Shown here piece after piece: positions 1-9,759 of a DNA stretch of 64,000 bases (position 1 is the first letter of the stretch; every line of letters begins with the position of its first letter). The notes under the pieces are model-generated. The model was given only the letters and a program-made list of their open reading frames with translations. It ran no database searches and was not told the DNA's origin. This DNA is from Malus domestica (taxonomy: Eukaryota; Streptophyta; Magnoliopsida; Rosales; Rosaceae), in contig NC_091668.1 of assembly GCF_042453785.1 (NCBI RefSeq), positions 8,948,001-9,012,000 on the forward strand, written 5' to 3'. A program made the translations under genes and the position numbers.

Positions 1-2814
1 CCAAGCAAGGATTCAGTTTCTTCTAAATTGGAATTATGATTAACCCATGGATGCATGACCATCCTTCTCAGCCCCTCCAGTTCCATTGCAACTTCCTTCA
101 TTGTTGGTCTTTCTTCACCTTTTACTCTCAAGCACCTCTTTGCAAGGTCAGAAACTTCCTTAAGCTGCTCAACGTTTGCCTCAGTCACAATACAATCGTC
201 AAGAACCTGCAGCAAGCGGTCGTCTTTCAGTGCTGAAAGAAAATACTTTGCCAAATTTCTCTCCTCCTCCGGCTTGTCAAACGAAAGTGCCTTCTTTCTT
301 GTTAGTAGCTCTACGAGGACAACTCCGAAACTATAGACATCGCTTTTCTCAGTCAATTGGCTTGTCTGCAAGTATTCCGGGTCTAAATACCCGAGAGTTC
401 CTTGCACCATTGTAGATAACTGAGCTTCATCCAATGGAACCAATCTTGAGGCTCCAAAGTCAGACACCTTGGCTGTGAGATTCTCATCTAAGAGTATGTT
501 TGTAGACTTGACATCTCTGTGAATGATAGGAACAGAAGCTGCAGAGTGCAAGTATGATAGCACTCCAGCAGTTTCTGTAGCTATCCGTAGACGAATTTCC
601 CAAGGCGCGTTGAATTTGGATGATTTGGTTGTGTTATGGATGTATTCAAATAGGGTTCCATGGGTGACAAATTCATAAACTAGTAGGGGCACTTCGGTTT
701 CGAAACAAAAACCTAAAAGCTTGACCACATTCCTGTGGTTGATTTGGGACAGTACGACCACTTCATTTATGAATTGCTCTATCTGGCCTTGATCTACCGC
801 TTTGGACTTCTTGATTGCAACTACTCGGCCATCTGCTAAAATTCCTTTGTAGACTGTACCGAACCCTCCTTTACCAATGATTCTGGTCTCATGATAATTT
901 TTGGTGGCCTTCTCAAGTTCTCCTGTTGTAAAAATTTTTGCCGTTTCATGAGAGGATCCTTGCCGTTCTGAAAGTTGCTGTTGTAGCAAGATCCCTCCAT
1001 TTTGCCTGAAGAACTTCTCCTTCAGCTTCATGAACTTCCATCTTTTGTATCCCAAATACAACCAAGAGATGCACGTTAACAGGGATACGAGGCCTACGCC
1101 GATTCCTACATATCCAACAAATTAATTGTAAACCCTGGTAGTTATTCATAAAATTGAGGTTGCACCATAAAACCAATTGGCAATATGGAGAGTAGTCCAA
1201 GACCATATAAGCACATAGCAAACATTGTCCCTCACCAATCTGGGACAACTCTCAACATGCCCCCGCACGTGTGCCAGATTTTCAAGCCTACATGTGGACA
1301 ACAACTGGGTGACGTGGAGTGCATGTGACTGTTTGGCTTTACACGAGGACAACCCGCTCTGATACCATGATGAAATTGAGGTTCCACCATAAAACCAATT
1401 GGTAATATGGGAAGTAGCCCAAAACCATATAAGTACATAACAAACATTGTCCCTCACCGATATGGGACAACTCTCAACAGTTATAACCAAATGAAATGAG
1501 TATGTATTGCTATCTAGACCTTATGTACTGACCATCTCTTTTATCATATCTCTAACGAAGTTTGGATTCTTTAAAAACATGTGGAAAAGCATTGAATCAC
1601 TTGTTATTATATATGTGCCTGCTTACCAACGACAATTTGGATAACAAAGGTCCGATCAGGGTTGCAACCTTCTCCGTCCTTTCTACCATCGCCATGGTAC
1701 CCCTTGTGGCAAGAGCAAGTATGGTTTCCCTCTTTATTTATACATTTTTGCTTGCATGTATTGAGCTCTGGAACCTCACATTCATCAATGTCTGCAAAAC
1801 AACATAACCCATGCTCAGAAATTAAGCATATTATTTTAATTAGTAGTACTAATAAAGTGAAATAGAAATACCATAGCAATCATTTAGGTATGGATTCCCT
1901 TGGTAACCGTCCTTGCACTTGCAGCGATACCCGGATCCATTCTCAACATCATAACACATGGTGTTGCCCTGACATGTGTAATTCATCTTTTGTTTCTTCT
2001 CAACAATGTTAGAGCATGTCTCATTTCCAACTGACCAATCGAGTACCACCGGAAGTTGTGTATTTTTCAAATAATCCGACCACAACATATTGGAGAAGAA
2101 GTTGAACTTGCCCTCCTGGACAACGAAGGAAAAACTGCAAGGATTAAAGGAGTACACATCCGTATGATTGTTAAAACTCCTTACGCTTAACTCGAAGGAA
2201 GCCAGTCCTTGAGCAATGGGTGTTTGACAACAGCCGATACCAGTGCAGGAACCATTGGCAATGTAGTCAATGCTGCCACACACTGTAGTGCACCCACCAG
2301 TGTATCCGTAGTTTCCATCTTTGTATCCCATAATGTACCCATAGGTGTCACAACCAACTGCGACAAACATGTTGTCGGTGTTTGATATGAAGAAATTGGA
2401 AAGAGTGACAGAATTGGTGATGCCGTCAATCAGCTGGCTTGATTTGTCGTAACATTTTACGGCTGGGTTTAGGGTAATGTAAAGCTTCCCATCTACGGAT
2501 ATGTTTGTGACTTCAATCGAATAACTCTTTCTAAGAAATGGTTTTGGGGGGTCATAATGTGTGTCATTACAAGTAATGAGGAATTCCTGATTAAAGTAAC
2601 AGCCCTCTTTTGTACCAAATGGATATGGGATGCTAACATTCCCACATTTGTCTGGACAACCCGGCTTGACTTCTACTTGACCGAGAGGAGGAGGAGAAGG
2701 AAGAGGTGGAGAGGTTAATTGTGTTTGGGCTGAAGTGGCTGCCGCTAATAGTACCTCTATTACTATTAGGAGGATGATAAGTTGCAGACGCACTTTTTGT
2801 TTGCTCATGGTCAT
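1..2814 (-). CDS. WAK-1: wall-associated receptor-like kinase, 3' end beyond the window
   Basis: Predicted exons on the minus strand: 1872-2814, 1627-1791 and <1-1105. Exon joins keep frame: exon 1 ends TGCTATG and exon 2 supplies the DIDEC start of a calcium-binding EGF module; exon 2 ends IQIVVG and exon 3 continues [10 protein letters not shown]. Exon 1 (about 314 residues) has a signal peptide (about residues 1-29), a proline-rich stretch, a GUB_WAK-type cysteine-rich domain ([17 protein letters not shown]) and an EGF motif ([16 protein letters not shown]). Exon 3 has a membrane span, a Gly loop (GKGGFG), catalytic Lys (VVAIKK), HRDVKSTN and DFG. I read the exon-3 frame by hand and found no stop down to base 1. 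WAK family members bind pectin in the cell wall and signal through a cytoplasmic Ser/Thr kinase. The ligand of this copy is unknown. It is a tandem paralogue of WAK-2, collinear without net indel over the kinase exon. A TRIM sits in intron 2. Confidence 0.88.
1146..1479 (-). mobile_element. TRIM (miniature LTR retrotransposon) in intron 2 of WAK-1
   Basis: Two 112-bp direct repeats (1146-1257 and 1368-1479) flank about 110 bp. On the minus strand a primer-binding site TGGTATCAGAGC (1356-1367, initiator tRNA-Met type) touches the 5' LTR, and a purine tract (about 1258-1266) precedes the 3' LTR. A perfect 5-bp target-site duplication GTTAT lies at 1141-1145 and 1480-1484. The matching introns near 4625 and 34206 show the uninterrupted site. 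There is no coding capacity, as expected for a TRIM. Confidence 0.9.
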
Positions 2815-3700
2815 GGCTTCTAAGGTTTTGTTGTTGAAAAAAAGTGAGATGTTTTCGTCCTTTTATTGGTGGGAGGAGGAAGACTGGGAGAGGAAGACTG
2901 GGAGAGGAGACTTGTGATTTGACATAACTTATATATGATGTGTTATTAATTTTTGCGTGAACTTGGTTCATTTTTCACAATCAGACAAAATAAAATAAAT
3001 ATCATTAAACAATAAGTCAAATGAAAAAACATTACCTAATATTTAAACTATACTAACTATATCATTACAACTTGGCACTGTAATTATCACGTCCTCGATC
3101 TCTATGGAACTTGGGGATTACTGAACGTACGCATCTTCTAGATGGATCTCTAACTATACATGTTAATGAAACAAAACAAACCGTAGTTCTTCAAGGCATT
3201 TCTGAGAATTAAGGTGGTTGAAAAAGTCGACCATGACTTTAACTTATGGCTTGGGGGAGCAATCACAAAGTCTAAGTCTTCGGGGTTAAGAAGGGCTGAC
3301 TCTGGAATTGGTTGGTGAGACGTACAACCAGTTTGTCCAGGTCAAGCTATAAAAAAATTCACTAAAATCACTGTCTATTCTTAAAGACACCTACTCGTTG
3401 AGGAGTCGGCTACACCTGCCGAAGCTGTTGCAATGATTACTAGTCTTAGGGTTTTGTTTGGTGTATCGGATTTTGGAATACTCGCTAGATTAGAAGTATG
3501 TTGAATGAAGAAACGAATGCAAACTTCTAAACTTGTTTAAATTGAAGGTAAAAGATGAATTAGTTATAAAGTTCGAATAAGAGATTGGAAATCAATTATG
3601 CTAGTTGACATGTAGTAGCCGATCAACCAAAGTAATTATCTGTTAAGCAAATGTGAATTGTGATGGGTTTTATTACCGTGTTTGAAGGAACCCCATGTTT
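2815..3700 (-). promoter_or_regulatory. Duplicated 5' flank of WAK-1
   Basis: This upstream stretch resembles the flanks of WAK-2 (about 12480-13560) and WAK-3 (about 35938-36460). All three share a block with AAGGTGGTTGAAA and a later block with GTTTTGTTTGGTGTATCGGA or a close variant. The duplication unit therefore carried about 1 kb of promoter-proximal DNA. I identify no specific factor site. Confidence 0.5.
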
Positions 3701-4097
3701 GAATCTAATTGGACTTAACTAATTATATGATAAGACAAAGAAAAAGTTTATAAATCTCACTTTTTTATATAGGAGATATTTCGGAAGGATACTTAAACAT
3801 TGGGCATCATATACAATTAATATTTTTAGGCTTGAACTATAAATTGTTTATCTAAATCAATAAAATAGATTGGATTCCATCTCATAATATTAGTTTTTTC
3901 GGGAACAAATAGAACTCTCAACATTTTCTATGTGCTTGTTCATTGGTTTTGCGGGTGAAAACTTGGATGCAACCTAAAACTTGGACCTGAGGAATATTCG
4001 CAATTTAATCATATAAAATGAGAAAGCTTAAAGTAGAAGGCACAAATGATGACGAGCTCCCATACGTTACTTCATTAATTAATTAATTATATAGATA

Positions 4098-4194
4098 AGC
4101 ATGAATCAAATTGCAGATTAATTAGTTGAAGCATGAATCAAATTGCAGATTAATTATTTGAAGCATGAATCAAATTGCAGATTAATTAGTTGAA
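4098..4194. repeat. Three tandem copies of a 32-bp unit
   Basis: The unit GCATGAATCAAATTGCAGAT plus 12 more bases is repeated three times head to tail, with one or two changes. The rest of 3700-4340 is AT-rich and shows no gene. Confidence 0.85.
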
Positions 4195-4342
4195 TATACT
4201 TATCAAAGATGGAAGATAATCCAATTGATAGCATAGCACACAAGGAGACATGCAGAGACCAAGGCCATGAGATACACTCCATTTGTCGTCTTCCTCAGCT
4301 TTCGTTTAGTTGTTTTCCTGTCACATATCACCATTATTCACC

Positions 4343-4465
4343 CATCCCTATATGTTTGTACCTTGCTGTAAATATGATGGATACACATACATGTCTGTAA
4401 AACTTTTTACAACTTTTATACATACACTTTTAAAACCCACAGCAATGCGCGGGCACAATTACTAG
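4343..4465 (+). mobile_element. Helitron 3'-end relic
   Basis: The segment ends with a GC-rich hairpin (CCCACAGCAATGCGCGGG), about eight bases and then CTAG followed by T, the usual Helitron 3' terminus. The same end is found at 34052 and, less closely, at 9226. The 5' TC end is not identified. The copy at 33938-34052 is part of the same segmental duplication. Confidence 0.6.
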
Positions 4466-4729
4466 TTACATTTATGTGCAAGGCGTCAATTCTTTATTAA
4501 GAAAACTGTAATAGCCTGAAAATTTATATATATGAATAAGATATTCATAATTATGAATATGCAGAAAGAATCAAGAATTTATATTAATTTATTTGAGTTA
4601 GCTTCCATCTTTTGTAAACGCTAGTAGTTATAACCATCTTTTTTTATCACATCCCTAACGAAGTTTGGATTCTTTAAAAACATGTAGAAAAGCATTGAAT
4701 CACTTGTTACTATATATGTACATGCTTAC

Positions 4730-5664
4730 CAACGACAATTTGGATAACAAAGTTCCGATCAGGGGTGCAACCTTCTCCGTCTTTTCTACCATCACCATGG
4801 TACCCCTTGTGGCAAGAACAAGTATAATTTCCCTCTGTATTTATACATTTTTGCTTGCATGTATTCAGCTTCGGAACCATACATTCATCAATGTCTGCAA
4901 AACAACATATATAATCCATGCTCATAAATTAAGCATGTTATTTTAATTAGTAGTACTAATAAAGTGAAATAGAACTACCATAGCAGTCATTTAGGTATGG
5001 ATTCCCTTGGTAACCGTCCTTGCCCTTGCAGCGATAACCGGATCCATTCTCGACATCATAACACATGGTGTTGCCCTGACATGTGTAATTCATCACTTGT
5101 TTCTTCTCAACAACGTTAGAGCATGTCTCATTTCCAACTGACCAATCGAGTACCACCGGAAGGGATGCATTTTTCAAATAATCCGACGACAACATATTGG
5201 AGAAGAAGCTGAACTTGCCCTCTTGGACAACAGAGGAAAAACTGCAAGGATTAAAGGAGTACACATCCATATGATTATCAAAACTCTCTGCAGTTACAAA
5301 AAAATAAGTCATTCCTTGAGGAATGCTTGTTTGACAACAACCGATACCAGTGCAGGAACCATTGGCAACGAATTCAATGCTTCCGCATCTTGTAGTGCAC
5401 CCATCAGTGTACCCGTAGGTTTCATTTTTGTAGCCTACGATCTACGCATTGGTGTCACAACCAACTGCGACAAACACGTTGTCGGTGTTTGATATAAAGA
5501 AATTGGAAAGATCGAGATAATTGTAGGAGCCGTCAATCGGCTGACCTGATTTATTGTAACATTGTACGGCTGGGTATTGGGTAATGTAAAGCTTCCCATC
5601 CACGGATATGTTTGTGACTTCAATGAAATCACTCATTTAAGAAATGGTTTTGGGGGGTCATATA
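4730..5664 (-). pseudogene. WAK pseudogene without a kinase exon
   Basis: An EGF-Ca exon (4730-4894, 165 bp, normal splice sites) and a truncated extracellular exon (4979 to about 5664) match WAK-1, -2 and -3. Lesions: a Tyr codon became a stop near 5443 (reads CDTNA then stop), a small deletion and stop near 5632 (before the VTNISVDG segment), and a Cys-to-Gly change in the EGF motif (CKGKDG, elsewhere CKCKDG). Homology stops abruptly at about 5664, so signal peptide and start are absent. Downstream intron 2 ends in unrelated DNA, so there is no kinase. About 1.3 kb (4343-5664) is nearly collinear with 33938-35254. Confidence 0.85.
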
Positions 5665-5949
5665 TGCACCTTCACTCCGGTTTTCAAAATTTGTAGAAAC
5701 CAGCTGTGATCTGTTGCAGGAAAGATTCAGAAAAGAAAACACCTCTACATACTGAAGATTATGTCTAACTTTAGCATACTTGAAGCCAGTATGCTATGCC
5801 ATCAGCTGCCTTTAATTTTGTAAACTGTTAATACTATCTTAAAATTGAAATTATGAATCCTTATAATTGAAATGCCAATGATTTGAAGCTCATGACTGAA
5901 TTATTACAGTTCTGTAAGACTTGTTGAATACTTTTTTTTGAACTGTCTC

Positions 5950-6070
5950 TCGCAGCAGAATCACCGCCACCAACAGCTACGGCTGCGCAGTTCGTCGTCG
6001 TCCAGTATTCCTCCAAAATTCCACTATCTCTCTTTGCTCTCTCCGACTCAGTGCGTCTCTATTCTTCCAG
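5950..6070 (+). other. Coding-like 5' fragment of unknown origin
   Basis: One frame reads AAESPPPTATAAQ and continues open for about 35 codons to a possible splice donor near 6070. The Pro/Thr/Ala-rich start resembles N termini of farnesyltransferase beta proteins. The match is short and this is a guess. Confidence 0.25.
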
Positions 6071-6198
6071 GTTCTATATCCCAAATGACTCTTTATATGT
6101 ATCTATTTGTTAGAGAAGGCTTTTGCCTTACGGGTTCAATTTTATCTGCTGTCTGCATTGGATTTGATGTCTTCTCGGTCCTTATTTTTTATATCCAG

Positions 6199-6620
6199 CA
6201 ATGGAGCTTGCAATATCGCTTGAGAAATTGGCAAGTGAAAGCTGCTTCACTTGCACAGTGTGAAACATTCATTGTTATTGTATGATGTCTTCTTAATATA
6301 AAATGATTGGGTTTAGGTGATTATATATTGTACCAGTAACATTGATTGGTTCGTGTTGTGAATTACCAATCTTACTATACTATATTCATCCTTGAATTTA
6401 CGACTAACAGGTTGCTGGGAAAAACAAAGATGTGCAATTAATAGATTCTGTTGAAATCGAGTTTTTGGCTGAGTAGGTCAGTCTTGATCTCTTCCTTTAT
6501 TTTTCGTCAGTTGGAAAGGTTCTACAGGGACACTTGCATGATTTTTGTTGTTCTGCTTTTACCTTTGTAGGTGGAAGCCATCAGGAACATATCTGAATAT
6601 TTTGCTCAACTAAGGACACT
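6199..6620 (+). pseudogene. Captured ferritin exon fragments
   Basis: Three short exons follow ferritin order. The first reads MELAISLEKLASES (6199 on), the second VAGKNKDVQLIDSVEIEF (from about 6412, ending in a stop) and the third VEAIRNISEYFAQLR (from about 6571). Plant ferritin has LALSLEKLTNEKLL, VASKNNDVQLADFIESEF and VEAIKKISEYVAQLRR at these places. An in-frame stop after EFLAE and loss of the LLNLHS segment show it is dead. Ferritin stores iron in plastids; this fragment cannot. Confidence 0.75.
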
Positions 6621-7470
6621 TCACAAAACCTAATGCAAACAACTAATACGGCTAAAACTTGTCTCTCACATATTTTCCTCATCCGAATTGGGGTTTTTAA
6701 AGTTTATCAAGAAATTTGGTTTAGGATTCTGAATTTTTTTTTACAACTCAGTAATTTGTGGACTTATTCTTAGGTTTTTTCAAGAAGTTTGATCTAGGTT
6801 TCATATATTTTGTGACTCACATTGTTTTTTAGCATTTTTTTTGTGCAATGAAAATTTTCTGCATTCTTTTGATTTTTGGGCCTGCATCAAGCTTCTGCCT
6901 TTCTATTTTGATGAAATACTGATGGAAATGAGTTTCTTGCCAAGGCTCACAACTCACAAGGCACTGAAATGCCCCTGCAAAGCCTGACTTACGAAGTGGG
7001 CCCTGTGGACTTCAGTTTTCAGAGGCTTTTCTCTGTTATCTTAAAAGCACAGTGGAAGAAAAGGGACCAGACTGTGTGCATCCATTTGTAGTTTTGCAGA
7101 ATTGTATTAAGGCTAATCCTTCTAAAGACAATTTAGAAGAAGATGTGATTAACAAAGATGACGACTACAAAATCTTCCCCCCAACATGGTCCAGAGAATC
7201 TCAAAGATTAACAAAGATTGACGACAACTCCTCTGTTTCTCTTTTCCTTTTCTTATAACAAACAATGACCATTGAGTTTTTTTCTTTTTGTTTTTTTGTT
7301 TTTGAAAAATAAAGTTGCCCTTTCAATGAAAAAAAAAGAAGATCCGGATTGTTAAGTCATTTATATATTTTCTTTTCACCACTAGGAACAACAACAAAAA
7401 AGTGATCTTTATTGTTTTGTTAGTATGAAATGGTATCCTTAGATTTTCATGAAGTTGTGTTTTGCTTCTA

Positions 7471-8090
7471 GGACTCAGATGGTGGATATTGCGGCGGACA
7501 AGGACAGGCAAGTAAATTGGTCTCACTATCTGCCGTTTTGGCTTGGCCAGTGTCGATATATCTTTGTTTAACTCAGTTAATGTTAGTTGTGATAGCTTGA
7601 CTAAGCTTATACAACATTACTTATCTTCTCTATTAGATAGTGCTTTGCATTATTTTCCTTACAATTGATAGCGTGTTCTTTGATTTCCCAGATGCCACAT
7701 CTTGCAACGACTTATGCTGCAGTTAATGCACTTATAACTCTTGGTGGTGATGAGGCGCTTTCATAAATTAATAGGTGGTCTGTTTATCCTCCATTTGAGA
7801 AAAATTCTTTTTCATAACAATGCATTTCATTACATTTTGAAGTGATTTGACATGATTTCTTTTTCTTTTCAGAGTCGAACTCTACAAATTTTTGCAGCAA
7901 TTAAAACTTCCAAGCTGCGGCTTCAGGTAGATATCACATTGATTTGTGTGGTTCTATAGTTTGAGGACATATATGTACAATGATCATATCATTACCTTTG
8001 ATATACTTTTACCATGACTAATTACTTCTTGCATGCATGATGGTGGAGAAATTGATGTCCGGCCTTGCTACACTGCGGTTTCTGTTAGTC
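7471..8090 (+). pseudogene. Captured farnesyltransferase beta-subunit fragment (ERA1-like)
   Basis: Four exon pieces follow the enzyme's order: DSDGGYCGGQGQ (7471-7507), MPHLATTYAAVNALITLGGD (7692 on, with a stop after EALS), VELYKFLQQLKLPSCGFR (7873-7926), and MHDGGEIDVRPCYTAVSV (about 8036 on). Farnesyltransferase beta has GGYGGGPGQ, PHLATTYAAVN, GGFRMHDxGEMDVRACYTA. In the live enzyme this alpha-alpha barrel region binds zinc and the prenyl donor. The stop and missing ends show a non-functional fragment. Confidence 0.85.
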
Positions 8091-8227
8091 TCTCTCTGTT
8101 CTGTTAGTTTCTGTTAGCCTCTCTCTGTCTTTCACACTCAGATGGTGGATAAATGTACTTATGTTATTCATCTATTTTGAGGAAAATTGACGACACAGTC
8201 ATTTTATCTATTTTGATGGGCCCATTT

Positions 8228-9040
8228 TAGCAGATAAAAATGGGATTGCTGAAGCTAAGAAAGCTGTGTCATCTAGCAGTGATGATTCTTCAGATGAGGA
8301 ATCTGCTGAGGAGGAAATGAGTAATTTTTTTTCCTAATAAGACTACTGATGCACATATACTATCGCTAATTTTGTGTTTGATTTGTGATTTTGAAAAGAG
8401 AGATTATATTCACACACCCCAAATTACTTCTCCCACACCCTTTTAATTTTTTAATATTTTCTACACACCACTAGCACTTGATCGAAAAATATTAAAAAAA
8501 TTATAAGGGTGTGAGAGAAGTAATTTGGGGTGTGTGAATATAATATCCCTTTCGAAAATAGTGGTTATTCTAAGTGTATGTTACTGTTTGGTTTAAGGCT
8601 CCTAAATCTAAGGTAGCTGCTAAGAATGACCCAACTGTTGCTACAAAGAAGAAAGAAGTCTCAGCTGAAAGCTGAGATGAGAGTAGCGATGATTCGGAAG
8701 ATGATGATGTGAGTTTTTGGTTTTCCAACCTGGTGCCATAATTTTTTTTGCCGTTGGGGTTATTGCATGGGACATTCACCTGAAGATTGAGTCACTCATA
8801 TCTGTATATTTGGGATACATTGTGTTGTGTATTTATTCTTTGTTAGATTGGGAAAGATACCTTTTGGTCGATAGTGATCCTCAACTTTTGTGTTCACAGG
8901 AAACCCCTGCAAAGGTTACTGCCCAAAAAGCCTGCTCAGTTGCAAAGAAAGGCTCAGTGGCTGTTAAGAAGGCAGACACTAGCAGCTCTGGATCTAAAAA
9001 GAGTTTTGAATCTGAAGATGAGGTGTGTGCTCATGCTTAA
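8228..9040 (+). pseudogene. Captured nucleolin-like acidic/basic repeat fragments
   Basis: Exon-like pieces encode alternating Lys/Ala/Val-rich and Ser/Asp/Glu-rich blocks: AKKAVSSSSDDSSDEESAEE (from about 8250), a KVAAKNDPTVATKKK block ending in SDDSEDDD (8600-8708, with an internal stop) and a block from ETPAKVTAQK to FESEDE (8899-9022). This is the layout of the N-terminal region of plant nucleolin. No RNA-recognition motif is present. The family call rests on composition and block pattern. Confidence 0.6.
8404..8545. mobile_element. MITE with long terminal inverted repeats
   Basis: The two ends are near-perfect inverted repeats of about 45 bp, beginning ATTATATTCACACACCCCAA on each strand. 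The whole folds into one hairpin with a loop of about 50 bp. It lies inside an intron-like part of the captured nucleolin-like fragment. The superfamily is not assigned because the target duplication is not clear. Confidence 0.7.
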
Positions 9041-9376
9041 ATATTTGTATCATCTGAAGGACTTGCACTATAGGATGAACCATTTTAAATTTCAATTGGA
9101 ATGTGTTGCAACTTGCAATAATGTCAGTCTTTGTGAGATCATATGAATTACACTTGCCTCTTTGCCTCTTTCTACATGTTTTATACAGTTTCAAAACCCG
9201 CAGCACCGCGCGGGCACACTTGCTAGTATATGCCTAATCAGTAATTTTAAGTAATTTATAGCTAAATACCCTTAAATTTTAGTCAGTTAATTTTTGGTGC
9301 TCTTTTAAGAGTAATCCTGGTGTTCCATAAAATTTTGATTTTGATCATTCGTTTATAAGTTAGGTCTACATTGCCG

Positions 9377-9543
9377 TTTGGTACTACGGTCTAGTGATAT
9401 TCTTTTTTACTTATATGTAAGAGGTTAAGTTCAATTATTTCCAAATGCGTATTTGAACAACATTATTGTTAGCTTGTTGTAAGACTTATCCCACCTCTCT
9501 TGTGTATATAAATATCGTTCGTTAAAATTTAAAAAAAAAAAAA
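9377..9543 (+). mobile_element. SINE-like element
   Basis: The pattern is a short head with GTAAGAGGTTAAGTTCAATT (a degenerate pol III box-B-like stretch), a body with TTGAACAACATTATTG, and a poly-A-rich end. Bases 13165-13301 have the same order of blocks. Rest of 9227-9760: AT-rich with no gene seen. Confidence 0.45.
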
Positions 9544-9759
9544 GTGCATCACGAAACAATGAATGCAGTTTGAGAAGGGGAAAAAAAGAACTCCATGGAT
9601 ACAATCATTAAGAGCAACTTTTTTCCGTTCACTACAAAATTACATTTACTCCAAATTAACTAAACAAGGTAATTAAAGAAATTAAATGATAGACATAAGT
9701 ACTCCATGGAACATTAGGCAAAAAAAGCACAATAAAACAGACTTGGTTCACTGGCACGA

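Larger units (their letters stand above)
5665..9226 (+). mobile_element. Helitron-like segment carrying fragments of three genes
   Basis: The right border is a Helitron-type 3' end: hairpin CCCGCAGCACCGCGCGGG at 9197-9214, then CTAG at 9223-9226 followed by T. Inside are exon-intron fragments resembling ferritin, farnesyltransferase beta and a nucleolin-like gene, all in plus orientation and all broken by stops. The left border is uncertain. I place it at the point where WAK homology ends (about 5665), but no clear TC start was recognised. Bases 5665-5940 show no recognisable gene. Helitrons are known to collect host exons in this way. Confidence 0.55.

Noticed and set aside
5223..5492. Plus-strand open frame (and twins at 11651 and 34810)
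   Set aside because: Antisense of the WAK ectodomain exon; kept open in all copies only because the copies are similar.
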